Positions 1 to 5,918 of a stretch of DNA of 13,106 nt are shown here, piece after piece. This DNA is from DASZYF01 sp035545535. Its GTDB lineage: Bacteria > Actinomycetota > Actinomycetes > Mycobacteriales > CAJCIY01. The first letter of the stretch is position 1. Every line of letters starts with the position of its first letter. The notes beneath the pieces are model-generated. The model was not told where the DNA came from. It saw only the letters and a list, made by a program, of their open reading frames with translations, and did not search any database. The position numbers and the translations under genes are program-made. Where the stretch lies: contig DASZYF010000231.1 of assembly GCA_035545535.1 (NCBI GenBank), positions 1 through 13,106 on the forward strand, in the 5' to 3' direction.

Positions 1-428
1 TCGGGCGACGCATCGGAGGCGAGCAGGTGCGCGAGGACGAGCGCGAGGCCGTGCACGTCGTCGGCCGGGGAGCTCGGCCGCCCGCACCAGACCGCGGCAC
101 CGGCGCCGGCCAGGCGGGGCGCCCCGTCCGCGTCCCGCACCAGCGCGTCGGCCGTGACGTCGCCGTGGACGAGGCCGTGCGCGTGCAGCGACGCGAGCGC
201 ACCGCCGGCCGCGCGGCCGACGGTGACCACCTGCTGCGCCGACAACGACCGTGGCAAGGACGACGGTCCGACATCGGCCCACACCGCGACCGCCTGCTCG
301 CCGTGCCGCTCGACCGCGACGAGCGGCACCAGCACGTCGTGCCGCACCTGCCGGTACGGCACCGCCAGCACGACCGCATCGTCGGCGTCGTCGCCGAACA
401 CGCCGAGCTCCTGCACCCGCGTCGACAT
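1..428 (-). CDS. Kinase-like protein, probable pseudokinase (N-terminal part; cut by window edge)
   Basis: Read on the minus strand from an ATG at 428, giving 142 codons before the window ends. The segment resembles the N-lobe end and catalytic core of a Ser/Thr protein kinase. The catalytic-loop region reads HAHGLVHGDVTADALV (residues 82-97), so HRD has become HGD with the Asp (D90) kept. A helix-F-like stretch DDVHGLALVLAHLL lies at 123-136. Two key features appear lost: no VAIK-type lysine is recognisable in the short N-lobe (roughly residues 18-30), and the DFG position reads GAG (about 108-110). This suggests a catalytically dead or very divergent kinase; a regulatory or scaffold role is inference. 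No Shine-Dalgarno sequence or TANNNT box is visible before the ATG. It diverges from the S51 peptidase gene across a 213-bp spacer. The C-terminus, and so any membrane or sensor domain, lies outside the window. Confidence 0.75.
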   Translation of the reverse strand, partial: MSTRVQELGVFGDDADDAVVLAVPYRQVRHDVLVPLVAVERHGEQAVAVWADVGPSSLPRSLSAQQVVTVGRAAGGALASLHAHGLVHGDVTADALVRDADGAPRLAGAGAAVWCGRPSSPADDVHGLALVLAHLLASDASP

Positions 429-567
429 CGGCGAAGTGGCGCCGACATCGGCCGTGTGCCGGGCACATGTCCGATCTCGGGCTGACGTCCGTCGGCCGAC
501 GAACGGTGGCTGCCGGCGGTTCGGCAGTGCGTGTGGGCGCGACGTCGACGTCGAGGGGGCGAGACGT

Positions 568-599
568 GGGCGGGGCATGGGGCGGGAACGTAGGGCGGG
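568..599 (+). other. Potential G-quadruplex motif upstream of S51 peptidase gene
   Basis: The plus strand has G-runs of 3-4 at 568-570, 572-575, 579-582, 584-586, 593-595 and 597-599. The first four are separated by loops of 1, 3 and 1 nt, which meets the usual intramolecular quadruplex rule. It lies on the non-template strand about 45-75 bp upstream of the peptidase start. Folding is inference. Confidence 0.5.
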
Positions 600-618
600 A
601 CGGCGAGCGTGAGCCGCG

Positions 619-635
619 TTGTCCACAGGTACGGT
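619..635 (+). promoter_or_regulatory. DnaA-box-like 9-mer and -10 box of S51 peptidase gene
   Basis: TTGTCCACA (619-627) is an exact match to the consensus DnaA box favoured in high-GC actinobacteria. Three bases later TACGGT (630-635) matches the actinobacterial -10 pattern TANNNT and ends six bases before the ATG at 642. That is the spacing of a leaderless transcript. No clear -35 box is seen. The DnaA-like site would lie inside the promoter, between the -35 and -10 positions. Confidence 0.4.
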
Positions 636-641
636 CGCCGG

Positions 642-1382
642 ATGCCCGACCCGACGATCGTCGCGATCGGCGGCGGAGCGTTCCGCTACGACGACCGCTA
701 CCGCCCGCGCCCGTCCGCGCTCACGACCTATGCGCTGTCCCTCACCGGCAAGGAGGACGCGAAGGTCACGTCGCTGCACACCGCCACCGGCGACCCGCCC
801 GAGCGCATCGCGAGCTGGTACCAGGCGTGGGCCGGCTCCCCGGTGCAGGCGAGCCACCTCGCGCTGTTCCCGATGCCGAACCACGACGACGTGCGCGCGC
901 ACCTGCTCGCGCAGGACGCGGTCTTCGTCAACGGCGGCTCGGTCGCGAACCTGCTCGCCTGCTGGCACGCGCACCGGCTGCCCGCCATCTTCCGCGAGGT
1001 GTGGGAGGCGGGCGTCGTGCTGTTCGGCGTGAGCGCCGGGATGCTCTGCTGGTTCGACAACGGCGTCACCGACTCGTTCCGCCCGCAGCTCGACCCGTTC
1101 GGCCTCGACGCCCGCACCGCCGGGGTCGGTCTGCTCCCCGGCAGCGCCTGCCCGCACTACGACGAGGAGGCGAACCGCCGGCCGGTCTACCAGCGCCTCG
1201 TCGGCGACGGCACGCTCCCAGCCGGGTACGCGGCGGACGGCGGGGTGGGACTGCACTTCACCCGGACGGATCTCACCGCCGTGGTCACCGAACGGGACGG
1301 CAGCGCGGGCTGGCGGGTGGAGCCCGACGGCGCCGGCGGGGTGACCGAGACCCGGCTGGAGGCGCTCCCTGTCGGCCGGTGA
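642..1382 (+). CDS. Peptidase S51 (PepE-like) family protein
   Basis: A 246-residue protein of the S51 peptidase family, which has a class-I-glutamine-amidotransferase-like fold; PepE members cleave N-terminal Asp dipeptides. The opening beta-strand and glycine turn TIVAIGGGAF (5-14) suit this fold. The nucleophile elbow FGVSAGM (128-134) places the catalytic Ser at S131. NGGS (97-100) matches the family's substrate-side loop, and H172 in GSACPHYD (167-174) is the likely catalytic His. Length is close to the family's usual 220-250. The ATG at 642 is chosen because residue 2 onward fits the family and a TANNNT -10 box (630-635) sits six bases upstream; a GTG at 609 would add an unlikely 11-residue tail. 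It appears to be cytosolic. Actinomycete S51 proteins often differ from true PepE, so the substrate is not certain. Confidence 0.85.
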   Translation: MPDPTIVAIGGGAFRYDDRYRPRPSALTTYALSLTGKEDAKVTSLHTATGDPPERIASWYQAWAGSPVQASHLALFPMPNHDDVRAHLLAQDAVFVNGGSVANLLACWHAHRLPAIFREVWEAGVVLFGVSAGMLCWFDNGVTDSFRPQLDPFGLDARTAGVGLLPGSACPHYDEEANRRPVYQRLVGDGTLPAGYAADGGVGLHFTRTDLTAVVTERDGSAGWRVEPDGAGGVTETRLEALPVGR

Positions 1383-1558
1383 TGGCTGTGACTGGAGTGC
1401 TGTTGTGTTATCACTGAGGCTCTTGTGAGTGACGGCCGGGTGAGCCACAAGATGTTGGGGATTCGTCCGAACAGACCAGCGAGCGCTGGTCCCAACGCAC
1501 CCATCTCTCCCAACGCACGCCCAAATGGGTGAAGGATCAGGGGCGTTGAGCCGATCGG
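1383..1558. other. Intergenic region with hairpin and 18-bp-period direct repeats
   Basis: No gene is seen. The first ~60 bases are less GC-rich than the surroundings. A strong inverted repeat GACCAGCG-AG-CGCTGGTC lies at 1474-1491. An 11-nt direct repeat TCCCAACGCAC occurs at 1490-1500 and 1508-1518 (18-bp period). CACCCAT (1498-1504) can pair with ATGGGTG (1525-1531). The hairpin could terminate the peptidase transcript, and the repeats could be a regulator site for the zinc-ribbon gene. Neither role is established. Confidence 0.45.
1474..1491 (+). terminator. Possible terminator hairpin between S51 peptidase and zinc-ribbon genes
   Basis: GACCAGC and GCTGGTC form a 7-bp stem around a 4-nt loop, about 90 bp after the peptidase stop. 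There is no T-tract, which is common for actinobacterial terminators. It may instead be an operator palindrome. Confidence 0.35.
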
Positions 1559-1816
1559 GTGATCGTGTCCAAGCGCCGCCGCCCTGCCTCCGTCGAGGTC
1601 GCTGAGACCCCGGAGGCGGTTACCCCTTCCCCCGTCGCCTGCCCGCACTGCGCGCACCTGTGCACGGTCATCCGCCTCACCCCCACCGGGGACGAGCGGT
1701 CGCTGACCCTGCACTCGTGCCACTTCTGCGAGCACCGCTGGTGGACCCGTGGTGACGAGGACGTCACCCTGCGCGACGTGCTCGTGGCGACGAAGGTCGA
1801 GAAGAAGACCGCCTGA
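1559..1816 (+). CDS. Small zinc-ribbon protein upstream of lipB
   Basis: An 85-residue protein, basic at the N-terminus (KRRRP). It has two Cys pairs: CPHC (residues 28-31) and, 22 residues on, CHFC (54-57), followed by a conserved-looking EHRWWTRG. This four-Cys layout is typical of a C2C2 zinc ribbon, which usually contacts nucleic acid or protein. The start is uncertain: GTG at 1559 or GTG at 1565 (giving 83 residues, starting SKRRR). Neither has a well-placed Shine-Dalgarno sequence or TANNNT box. It sits 34 bp upstream of lipB on the same strand. Small zinc-ribbon genes of this type occur in actinomycetes, but I know of no demonstrated function. A link to lipoate metabolism would be inference from position only. 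Confidence 0.75.
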   Translation: MIVSKRRRPASVEVAETPEAVTPSPVACPHCAHLCTVIRLTPTGDERSLTLHSCHFCEHRWWTRGDEDVTLRDVLVATKVEKKTA

Positions 1817-1838
1817 CCGGCGCGCTTCCGCCGCGCAC

Positions 1839-1844
1839 TACCTT
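1839..1844 (+). promoter_or_regulatory. -10 box (TACCTT) for leaderless lipB
   Basis: TACCTT fits TANNNT and ends six bases before the lipB GTG at 1851. The GAGGT-like bases touching the GTG are too close to act as a Shine-Dalgarno sequence, so a leaderless mRNA is more likely. Confidence 0.45.
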
Positions 1845-1850
1845 CGAGGT

Positions 1851-2501
1851 GTGAGCGGCAGGCTGGACGTCGTCTGGCTGGGCCGGGTGCCCTACGCCGA
1901 GGCCTGGGACGCCCAGCGCGCGCTGCACGCCCGCGTGGCCGCCGGCGCGGCCCGTCCGACGGTGCTGCTGCTCGAGCACGACAGCGTCTACACCGCCGGC
2001 CGGCGCACCTCCGCTGACGAACGGCCGGCCGACGGCACGCCGGTCGTCGACGTCGATCGGGGCGGCAAGATCACCTGGCACGGTCCCGGTCAGCTCGTGG
2101 GCTACCCGATCGTGCCGCTCCCCGACCCCGTGGACGTCGTCGCCTACGTGCGGGAGCTCGAGGCCCTGCTCATCGGCGTGTGCGCCGATCTCGGCGTGGC
2201 CGCGCACCGCGTCGACGGCCGGTCCGGCGTGTGGACCGGCGCGGCGCCGCGCGAAGCGAAGGTGGCCGCCATCGGTGTGCGCGTCTCCCGCGGCGTGACC
2301 ATGCACGGCTTCGCCGTCAACGCCGACTGCGACCTGCACGCCTTCGACCCGATCGTGCCCTGCGGCATCCGCGACGCCACCGTCACCTCGCTGTCGCGCC
2401 TCACCGGCCGGGACGTCGGGGTCGACGCGGTGCGTGCGCTCGTGACCTCCCGCCTGGCCGCCCACGGCCTGGCCGCTGCCCGCCCGGCGGTCCCCGCATG
2501 A
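1851..2501 (+). CDS. lipB: Lipoyl(octanoyl) transferase LipB
   Basis: A 216-residue cytosolic enzyme that moves the octanoyl group from octanoyl-ACP to a conserved lysine on lipoyl domains (2-oxoacid dehydrogenase E2 and GcvH), the first step of lipoate synthesis. The family signature RGGKITWHGPGQLVGYP lies at 70-86. The catalytic pair is visible as K137 (in AKVAAIGVRVSRGVTMHG) and C171 (in VPCGIRD). Length matches the usual 210-240. The GTG at 1851 is preferred because the protein then starts at the usual N-terminus and a TANNNT box precedes it; longer reading upstream overlaps the zinc-ribbon gene. The stop overlaps the lipA start by ATGA, so the two genes should be translationally coupled. 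The same lipB-lipA order occurs in Mycobacterium. Confidence 0.96.
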   Translation: MSGRLDVVWLGRVPYAEAWDAQRALHARVAAGAARPTVLLLEHDSVYTAGRRTSADERPADGTPVVDVDRGGKITWHGPGQLVGYPIVPLPDPVDVVAYVRELEALLIGVCADLGVAAHRVDGRSGVWTGAAPREAKVAAIGVRVSRGVTMHGFAVNADCDLHAFDPIVPCGIRDATVTSLSRLTGRDVGVDAVRALVTSRLAAHGLAAARPAVPA

Positions 2502-3457
2502 CCGCCACGTCGAACGGCGTCGACCCGGGCGGCCGCAAGCTCCTGCGCGTCGAGGCCCGCAACGCCGAGACCGCGATCGAGCGCAAGCCGCCGTGGATCA
2601 AGACCCGCCTCCGCACCGGCCCGCAGTTCACCGAGCTGATGGGACTGGTCCGCCGGCAGGGCCTGCACACGGTGTGCGAGGAGGCCGGCTGCCCCAACAT
2701 CTACGAGTGCTGGGAGGACCGCGAGGCCACGTTCCTCATCGGCGGCGAGGTCTGCACCCGGCGCTGCGACTTCTGCCAGATCGACACCGGCAAGCCCGCC
2801 GCGCTGGACCGGGACGAGCCCCGGCGCGTGGCCGAGTCCGTCGCCACCATGGGCCTGCGCTACGCCACGGTCACCGGCGTCGCCCGCGACGACCTGCCCG
2901 ACGGAGGGGCCTGGCTCTACGCCGAGACGGTCCGCGCGATCCACCGGGCGGTGCCCCGCTGCGGCGTCGAGCTGCTCATCCCCGACTTCACCGGCGACCC
3001 TGACCAGCTGGCCGAGGTGTTCGCCGCGACGCCTCAGGTCCTGGCCCACAACCTCGAGACCGTGCCGCGCGTGTTCCGCCGGATCCGCCCGGCGTTCACC
3101 TACGAGCGCTCGCTCGGCGTCATCACCGCGGCCCGCGCCGCCGGCCTCGTCACCAAGAGCAACCTCATCCTCGGGATGGGCGAGACCACCGACGAGGTGG
3201 TCGAGGCGATGCGCGACCTGCACGCCGCCGGGTGCGACCTGCTGACGCTCACCCAGTACCTGCGCCCGACGCCGCGCCACCACCCGGTGGACCGCTGGGT
3301 GCACCCCGACGAGTTCGCGGCGCTGCGGCAGCAGGCCGAGGAGATCGGCTTCGCGGGCGTGCTGGCCGGGCCGCTCGTCCGGTCGAGCTACCGGGCCGGG
3401 AGGTTGTACGCGCAGGCGCTGGAGAAGCGAGTGGATCTCATCACTCGCCCTGCGTAG
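2498..3457 (+). CDS. lipA: Lipoyl synthase LipA (radical SAM)
   Basis: A 319-residue radical-SAM enzyme that inserts two sulfurs at C6 and C8 of protein-bound octanoyl groups to make lipoyl groups, acting after LipB. Both iron-sulfur cluster motifs are complete. The auxiliary, sulfur-donating cluster uses CEEAGCPNIYEC (C60, C65, C71). The radical-SAM cluster uses CTRRCDFC (C86, C90, C93). The C-terminal RSSYRAG (295-301) carries the serine that ligates the auxiliary cluster in this family. ILGMGET (224-230) is the SAM-binding region expected after the barrel's middle strands. Length is normal for the family. The ATG at 2498 overlaps the lipB stop (ATGA), giving coupled translation. A weak hairpin follows at 3500-3515. 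Confidence 0.97.
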   Translation: MTATSNGVDPGGRKLLRVEARNAETAIERKPPWIKTRLRTGPQFTELMGLVRRQGLHTVCEEAGCPNIYECWEDREATFLIGGEVCTRRCDFCQIDTGKPAALDRDEPRRVAESVATMGLRYATVTGVARDDLPDGGAWLYAETVRAIHRAVPRCGVELLIPDFTGDPDQLAEVFAATPQVLAHNLETVPRVFRRIRPAFTYERSLGVITAARAAGLVTKSNLILGMGETTDEVVEAMRDLHAAGCDLLTLTQYLRPTPRHHPVDRWVHPDEFAALRQQAEEIGFAGVLAGPLVRSSYRAGRLYAQALEKRVDLITRPA

Positions 3458-3487
3458 TCGTCGGTCACGCCACGTAATCTTCACCAC

Positions 3488-3523
3488 GCCGACACACCAC
3501 CGACACAGACGTCGGCTTTGCTT
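3488..3523 (+). terminator. Weak terminator-like hairpin after lipA
   Basis: CCGAC (3500-3504), or alternatively GCCGAC (3488-3493), can pair with GTCGGC (3511-3516), followed by the T-rich TTTGCTT (3517-3523). It lies 31-59 bp after the lipA stop. The stem is short, so confidence is limited. It also lies upstream of the next small gene. Confidence 0.35.
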
Positions 3524-3554
3524 GACGCATCGCCTCGGTGCACGTTCCCCACCC

Positions 3555-3560
3555 GGAGGT
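3555..3560 (+). promoter_or_regulatory. Shine-Dalgarno sequence GGAGGT deciding the start of the 74-residue gene
   Basis: GGAGGT lies four bases before the ATG at 3565. It rules out the longer reading from the GTG at 3538, since the site would then be inside the coding region. Only this gene and glnA show such a strong site in the window. Confidence 0.6.
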
Positions 3561-3564
3561 CACC

Positions 3565-3789
3565 ATGCCCACCGCGTTCGCCCTTCCCGCCCGGATCCTC
3601 CGGAACGGGGCTTCCCTCGGCTGCGAGATCCTGCTCGGAGCCCTCCCGCACGGCGGGCAGCAGGGAGCGCGGCGCAACGCCTGGGCGGCCATGGTCGACG
3701 ACCACGCGCGCAGCAAGATGCGTCGCGAGGCGGAGCGCGTGACGGCCGAGGCACAGGCCCGCGCCGCGACGGTCGCCGCCGCCCAGTGA
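3565..3789 (+). CDS. Small protein of unknown function (74 aa)
   Basis: I do not recognise this family. The 74-residue product starts at an ATG behind a strong GGAGGT. Residues 5-30 are mildly hydrophobic (ALPARILRNG, then LGCEILLGALPHGG) but too short and polar for a clear membrane span. Residues 34-74 are rich in Ala, Arg and Glu (ARRNAWAAMVDDHARSKMRR, then AERVTAEAQARA) and should form an amphipathic helix, possibly a short coiled coil. It has a single Cys (C20). It lies between lipA and the acyltransferase, with a weak hairpin before it and a strong one right after its stop, so it looks like its own transcription unit. Codon bias matches the neighbours, which supports a real gene. No function is assigned. 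Confidence 0.65.
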   Translation: MPTAFALPARILRNGASLGCEILLGALPHGGQQGARRNAWAAMVDDHARSKMRREAERVTAEAQARAATVAAAQ

Positions 3790-3790
3790 T

Positions 3791-3806
3791 CGCCCCGCCC
3801 GGGGCG
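3791..3806 (+). terminator. GC-rich terminator hairpin after the 74-residue gene
   Basis: CGCCCC (3791-3796), loop GCCC, GGGGCG (3801-3806): a perfect 6-bp GC stem starting one base after the stop codon. There is no T-tract, as is usual for actinobacteria. Confidence 0.5.
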
Positions 3807-3845
3807 GGTGCGCGCTCCGGGTCCCGGGTCTCCTGCGCGGCGGTC

Positions 3846-3851
3846 TAGCGT
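3846..3851 (+). promoter_or_regulatory. -10 box (TAGCGT) for leaderless acyltransferase gene
   Basis: TAGCGT fits TANNNT and ends seven bases before the ATG at 3859, with no Shine-Dalgarno sequence between. Together with the strong hairpin at 3791-3806 this marks the start of a new transcription unit. Confidence 0.45.
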
Positions 3852-3858
3852 TCGGCTC

Positions 3859-4650
3859 ATGCCGAAGGGAACCCGCGAGCCCGTCTACGCGCCGGTGGTG
3901 CGCGTCGCCCTCGGGCTGTTCCGCGCCCTCGACGTGGACTTCACCATCACTGGCGCCGAGAACGTGCCCACCACCGGCGGCGGCGTCGTCGTCATGAACC
4001 ACACCGGCTACCTCGACTTCGCCCTGGCCGGCGTCCCGTTCTGGAAGGCGAAGAAGCGCCTCGTGCGGTTCATGGCCAAGGACCAGGTCTTCAAGAACCC
4101 GGTGTCCGGGCCGCTGATGCGCGGCATGAAGCACATCCCGGTGGACCGCACCGCGGGCGCCGACGCCTACGCCGCGGCGGTGGGCGCGTTGAAGCGGGGC
4201 GAGCTCGTCGGCGTCTTCCCCGAGGCCACCATCAGCCGCAGCTTCTGCCTCAAGGAGTTCAAGTCCGGCGCCGCCCGCATGGCCGCCGAGGCCGGCGTGC
4301 CGCTCTACCCGATGGTGCTCTGGGGCAGCCAGCGCATCTGGACCAAGGGCCGCAAGCGGTCGCTGATGAGGAACCGGCACGTGCCGGTCTCGATCAGCCT
4401 CGCTCCCCCGCTGCACGTCGAGCCGGGCGAGGCCCCCGACGTCACGACCAAGCGGCTGCTCGACGTCATGCAGGGCCTGCTCGACGATGCCGTCGCCGCC
4501 TACCCGGTGAAGCCCGCGGGCGAGGACGACCGGTGGTGGATGCCCGCGCACCTGGGCGGCACCGCTCCCACGCGCGAGCAGGCCGGCGCGATGGACGCCG
4601 AGGAGGCCGCCGCGCGCCTCGCCGCGAAGCGGGCCAAGGGCGCTTCCTAG
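3859..4650 (+). CDS. 1-acyl-sn-glycerol-3-phosphate acyltransferase family (PlsC-like)
   Basis: A 263-residue PlsC-family acyltransferase. Members transfer an acyl chain from acyl-CoA or acyl-ACP to lysophosphatidate or related lipids at the inner face of the membrane. The catalytic HX4D motif is in NHTGYLDF (47-54; H48 and D53). Motif III reads FPEAT (120-124), where most members have FPEGT, so the usual Gly is Ala. MRGMKHIPVDR (87-97) fits motif II, and VPLYPMVLWG is motif-IV-like. The ATG at 3859 is chosen from the TAGCGT box seven bases upstream. The last ~30 residues form an Ala/Glu/Lys/Arg-rich tail. It sits between lipA and the DUF4191 gene, a place where M. tuberculosis has no such gene as far as I recall. 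Actinomycete paralogues may act in phosphatidylinositol mannoside or triacylglycerol synthesis, so the substrate is not resolved. Confidence 0.88.
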   Translation: MPKGTREPVYAPVVRVALGLFRALDVDFTITGAENVPTTGGGVVVMNHTGYLDFALAGVPFWKAKKRLVRFMAKDQVFKNPVSGPLMRGMKHIPVDRTAGADAYAAAVGALKRGELVGVFPEATISRSFCLKEFKSGAARMAAEAGVPLYPMVLWGSQRIWTKGRKRSLMRNRHVPVSISLAPPLHVEPGEAPDVTTKRLLDVMQGLLDDAVAAYPVKPAGEDDRWWMPAHLGGTAPTREQAGAMDAEEAAARLAAKRAKGAS

Positions 4651-4653
4651 ACT
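4648..4653 (+). promoter_or_regulatory. -10 box (TAGACT) containing the upstream stop codon
   Basis: TAGACT fits TANNNT. Its first three bases are the acyltransferase stop codon, and it ends six bases before the GTG start at 4660. A promoter here would let the DUF4191 gene be expressed separately from the acyltransferase. Confidence 0.4.
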
Positions 4654-4659
4654 CCGGCT

Positions 4660-5358
4660 GTGGCTCTCGGGCGGAAGAAGAAGGAAGCGGACGGCGCGGA
4701 CAAGGAGCCGGGGCGGGTCGCCCAGCTCCGGCAGGTCTACCGGCTGACCAAGGAGACCGACAAGAAGCTCGGCTGGATCCTGCTCGCCTGCTTCCTCGTC
4801 CCGCTCGGTCTGTTCGTCGGCGTGCTCGGCTTCCTCGTCGGGCCGGTCGTGCTGTGGAGCATCCTCGGCGTCCTCATGGCGTTCGTCGTCACGATGAGCG
4901 TGTTCACCCGCCGCGCGCAGAAGGCGTCGTACGCCGCGGTCGAAGGTCAGCCCGGCGTGGCCATCGGCGTGGTCGAGCGCCTGCGCGGTGACTGGAAGAT
5001 CACGCCCGCCGTCGGCTTCACGCGCGACCAGGACCTGCTGCACCGCGTCATCGGCCGCCCCGGCGTGATCCTGCTCGCCGAGGGCCGCGGCTCGCGCCAG
5101 CTCATCGGCCCCGAGATCCGGCGCCTCAAGAAGGTCCTCGGCGACACCCCGATCACCACGTTCGTCATCGGCAACGGCCCCGACGAGACGCCCATCGCCA
5201 AGCTGCAGCTGGCCATCATGAAGCTGCCGCGCACGCTGCGGCCGGCCGAGGTGAAGACCGTCGACGCCCGCCTCAAGGCACTGCCGAACTCCGGTCCCTC
5301 GATGCCGATCCCGAAGGGGCCCATGCCCACGCGGGTCCCGCGCGGCCGCCAGCGCTAG
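4660..5358 (+). CDS. DUF4191 family membrane protein
   Basis: A 232-residue protein matching the actinobacterial DUF4191 family (Rv2219-like), found between lipA and glnA in many actinomycetes. The N-terminus is very basic (GRKKKE) and cytosolic. Two hydrophobic segments at about 38-58 and 60-82 form a membrane hairpin. The cytosolic C-terminal part begins with a family-like stretch QKASYAAVEGQPGVAIGVVE. Its basic tail ends PTRVPRGRQR. Start is GTG at 4660, nine bases after the acyltransferase stop and six after a TANNNT box. Function is unknown; a role in lipoate or nitrogen metabolism is only suggested by its neighbours. Its stop codon overlaps the stop of the convergent RDD gene. Confidence 0.88.
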   Translation: MALGRKKKEADGADKEPGRVAQLRQVYRLTKETDKKLGWILLACFLVPLGLFVGVLGFLVGPVVLWSILGVLMAFVVTMSVFTRRAQKASYAAVEGQPGVAIGVVERLRGDWKITPAVGFTRDQDLLHRVIGRPGVILLAEGRGSRQLIGPEIRRLKKVLGDTPITTFVIGNGPDETPIAKLQLAIMKLPRTLRPAEVKTVDARLKALPNSGPSMPIPKGPMPTRVPRGRQR

Positions 5359-5798
5359 CGCGGGGGTGGCGGCGCCGCGTTGACGACGACGGTGCCGGCG
5401 CCCCGGTCGTGCAGCCCGCGCGTGTCCTCGTCGAGCAGGAGCGTGAGCAGGTACGGGAACGGCAGGATCGTGAGCGCCATGCGGAACAGCGCCCACCGCA
5501 GCGGCGGGTTGCCGCCGTCGCGCCAGAGCATCTTCGTGTGCACGAACCGCATGCCGATCGACTGGCCCGTGAAGGTGGTCAGCAGCACGACCTCGGCGAC
5601 GTAGGCGCCGGTGTTGACCAGGCCGCGGATGCCCGCGCTCACGTGAGGGTCGAACAGCAGCACGACCCCGCCGAGGATGACCGCGGCGACCAGGTCGAGC
5701 AGGGTGCCGAGCAGCCGCTTTCCCTGCGTGGCGATCGAGCCCGGGCCCTCGGCCGGCAGCCCCAGGCGCTGCCCGGGATAGGTCTGCTCAGCCGTCAT
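5355..5798 (-). CDS. RDD family membrane protein
   Basis: A 147-residue RDD-family integral membrane protein, the Rv2219A counterpart between the DUF4191 gene and glnA. The first helix starts with GKRLLGTLLDLVAAVIL (26-42), with the family's Arg at R28 and Asp at D35. Hydrophobic segments lie near 31-50, 63-82 and 103-122. TGQSIGMRFVHTKML (77-91) and the closing RGLHDRGAGTVVV (127-139) are classic RDD features. The ATG at 5798 is chosen because a start at 5834 would add a 12-residue Arg-rich tail atypical of the family, and it leaves a sensible promoter space opposite glnA. It is convergent with the DUF4191 gene and divergent from glnA. The family has been linked to transport and ion homeostasis in some bacteria; this copy's role is unknown. 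Confidence 0.88.
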   Translation of the reverse strand: MTAEQTYPGQRLGLPAEGPGSIATQGKRLLGTLLDLVAAVILGGVVLLFDPHVSAGIRGLVNTGAYVAEVVLLTTFTGQSIGMRFVHTKMLWRDGGNPPLRWALFRMALTILPFPYLLTLLLDEDTRGLHDRGAGTVVVNAAPPPPR

Positions 5799-5827
5799 GC
5801 GACGCGTTGCCCCTCTCGCGCTCTGGC

Positions 5828-5894
5828 GAAACACTGCGGAAACAGGCTCGACACCGGCCGGTGACGGCCCAGGACTACGTTACGGACACGAGAA
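5828..5894 (+). promoter_or_regulatory. Candidate GlnR binding sites in the glnA promoter region
   Basis: In actinomycetes GlnR binds gTnAC-n6-GaAAC-type repeats upstream of nitrogen genes including glnA. Here GAAAC-n6-GAAAC lies at 5828-5843, and GTTAC-n6-GAGAA, close to the full pattern, lies at 5879-5894. Both are on the glnA strand, 37-103 bp upstream of the TTG start. The matches are partial, so this is a candidate only. Confidence 0.35.
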
Positions 5895-5918
5895 CCCCGG
5901 GTCCCGGGGTGTGTGCGC

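Larger units (their letters stand above)
429..641. other. Divergent spacer between kinase-like gene and S51 peptidase gene, rich in palindromes and G-runs
   Basis: No gene is seen here. It holds a 12-bp perfect palindrome CGTCGGCCGACG (490-501), a short hairpin TGCCG/CGGCA (511-526), a 14-bp perfect palindrome CGACGTCGACGTCG (540-553), a run of G-tracts (555-599) and a perfect DnaA-box-like 9-mer TTGTCCACA (619-627) just before the peptidase -10 box. Such density fits a two-way regulatory region, but no specific regulator can be named. Confidence 0.5.

Noticed and set aside
2144..3487. Minus-strand frame (about 447 codons) opposite lipB and lipA
   Set aside because: LipB and LipA on the plus strand have all catalytic residues; the antisense frame is a composition artefact.
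3481..5496. Long minus-strand frame (about 671 codons) opposite the acyltransferase and DUF4191 genes
   Set aside because: Low-complexity His/Ala/Arg/Asp-rich translation with no motif; the plus-strand genes in the same place have clear family motifs.
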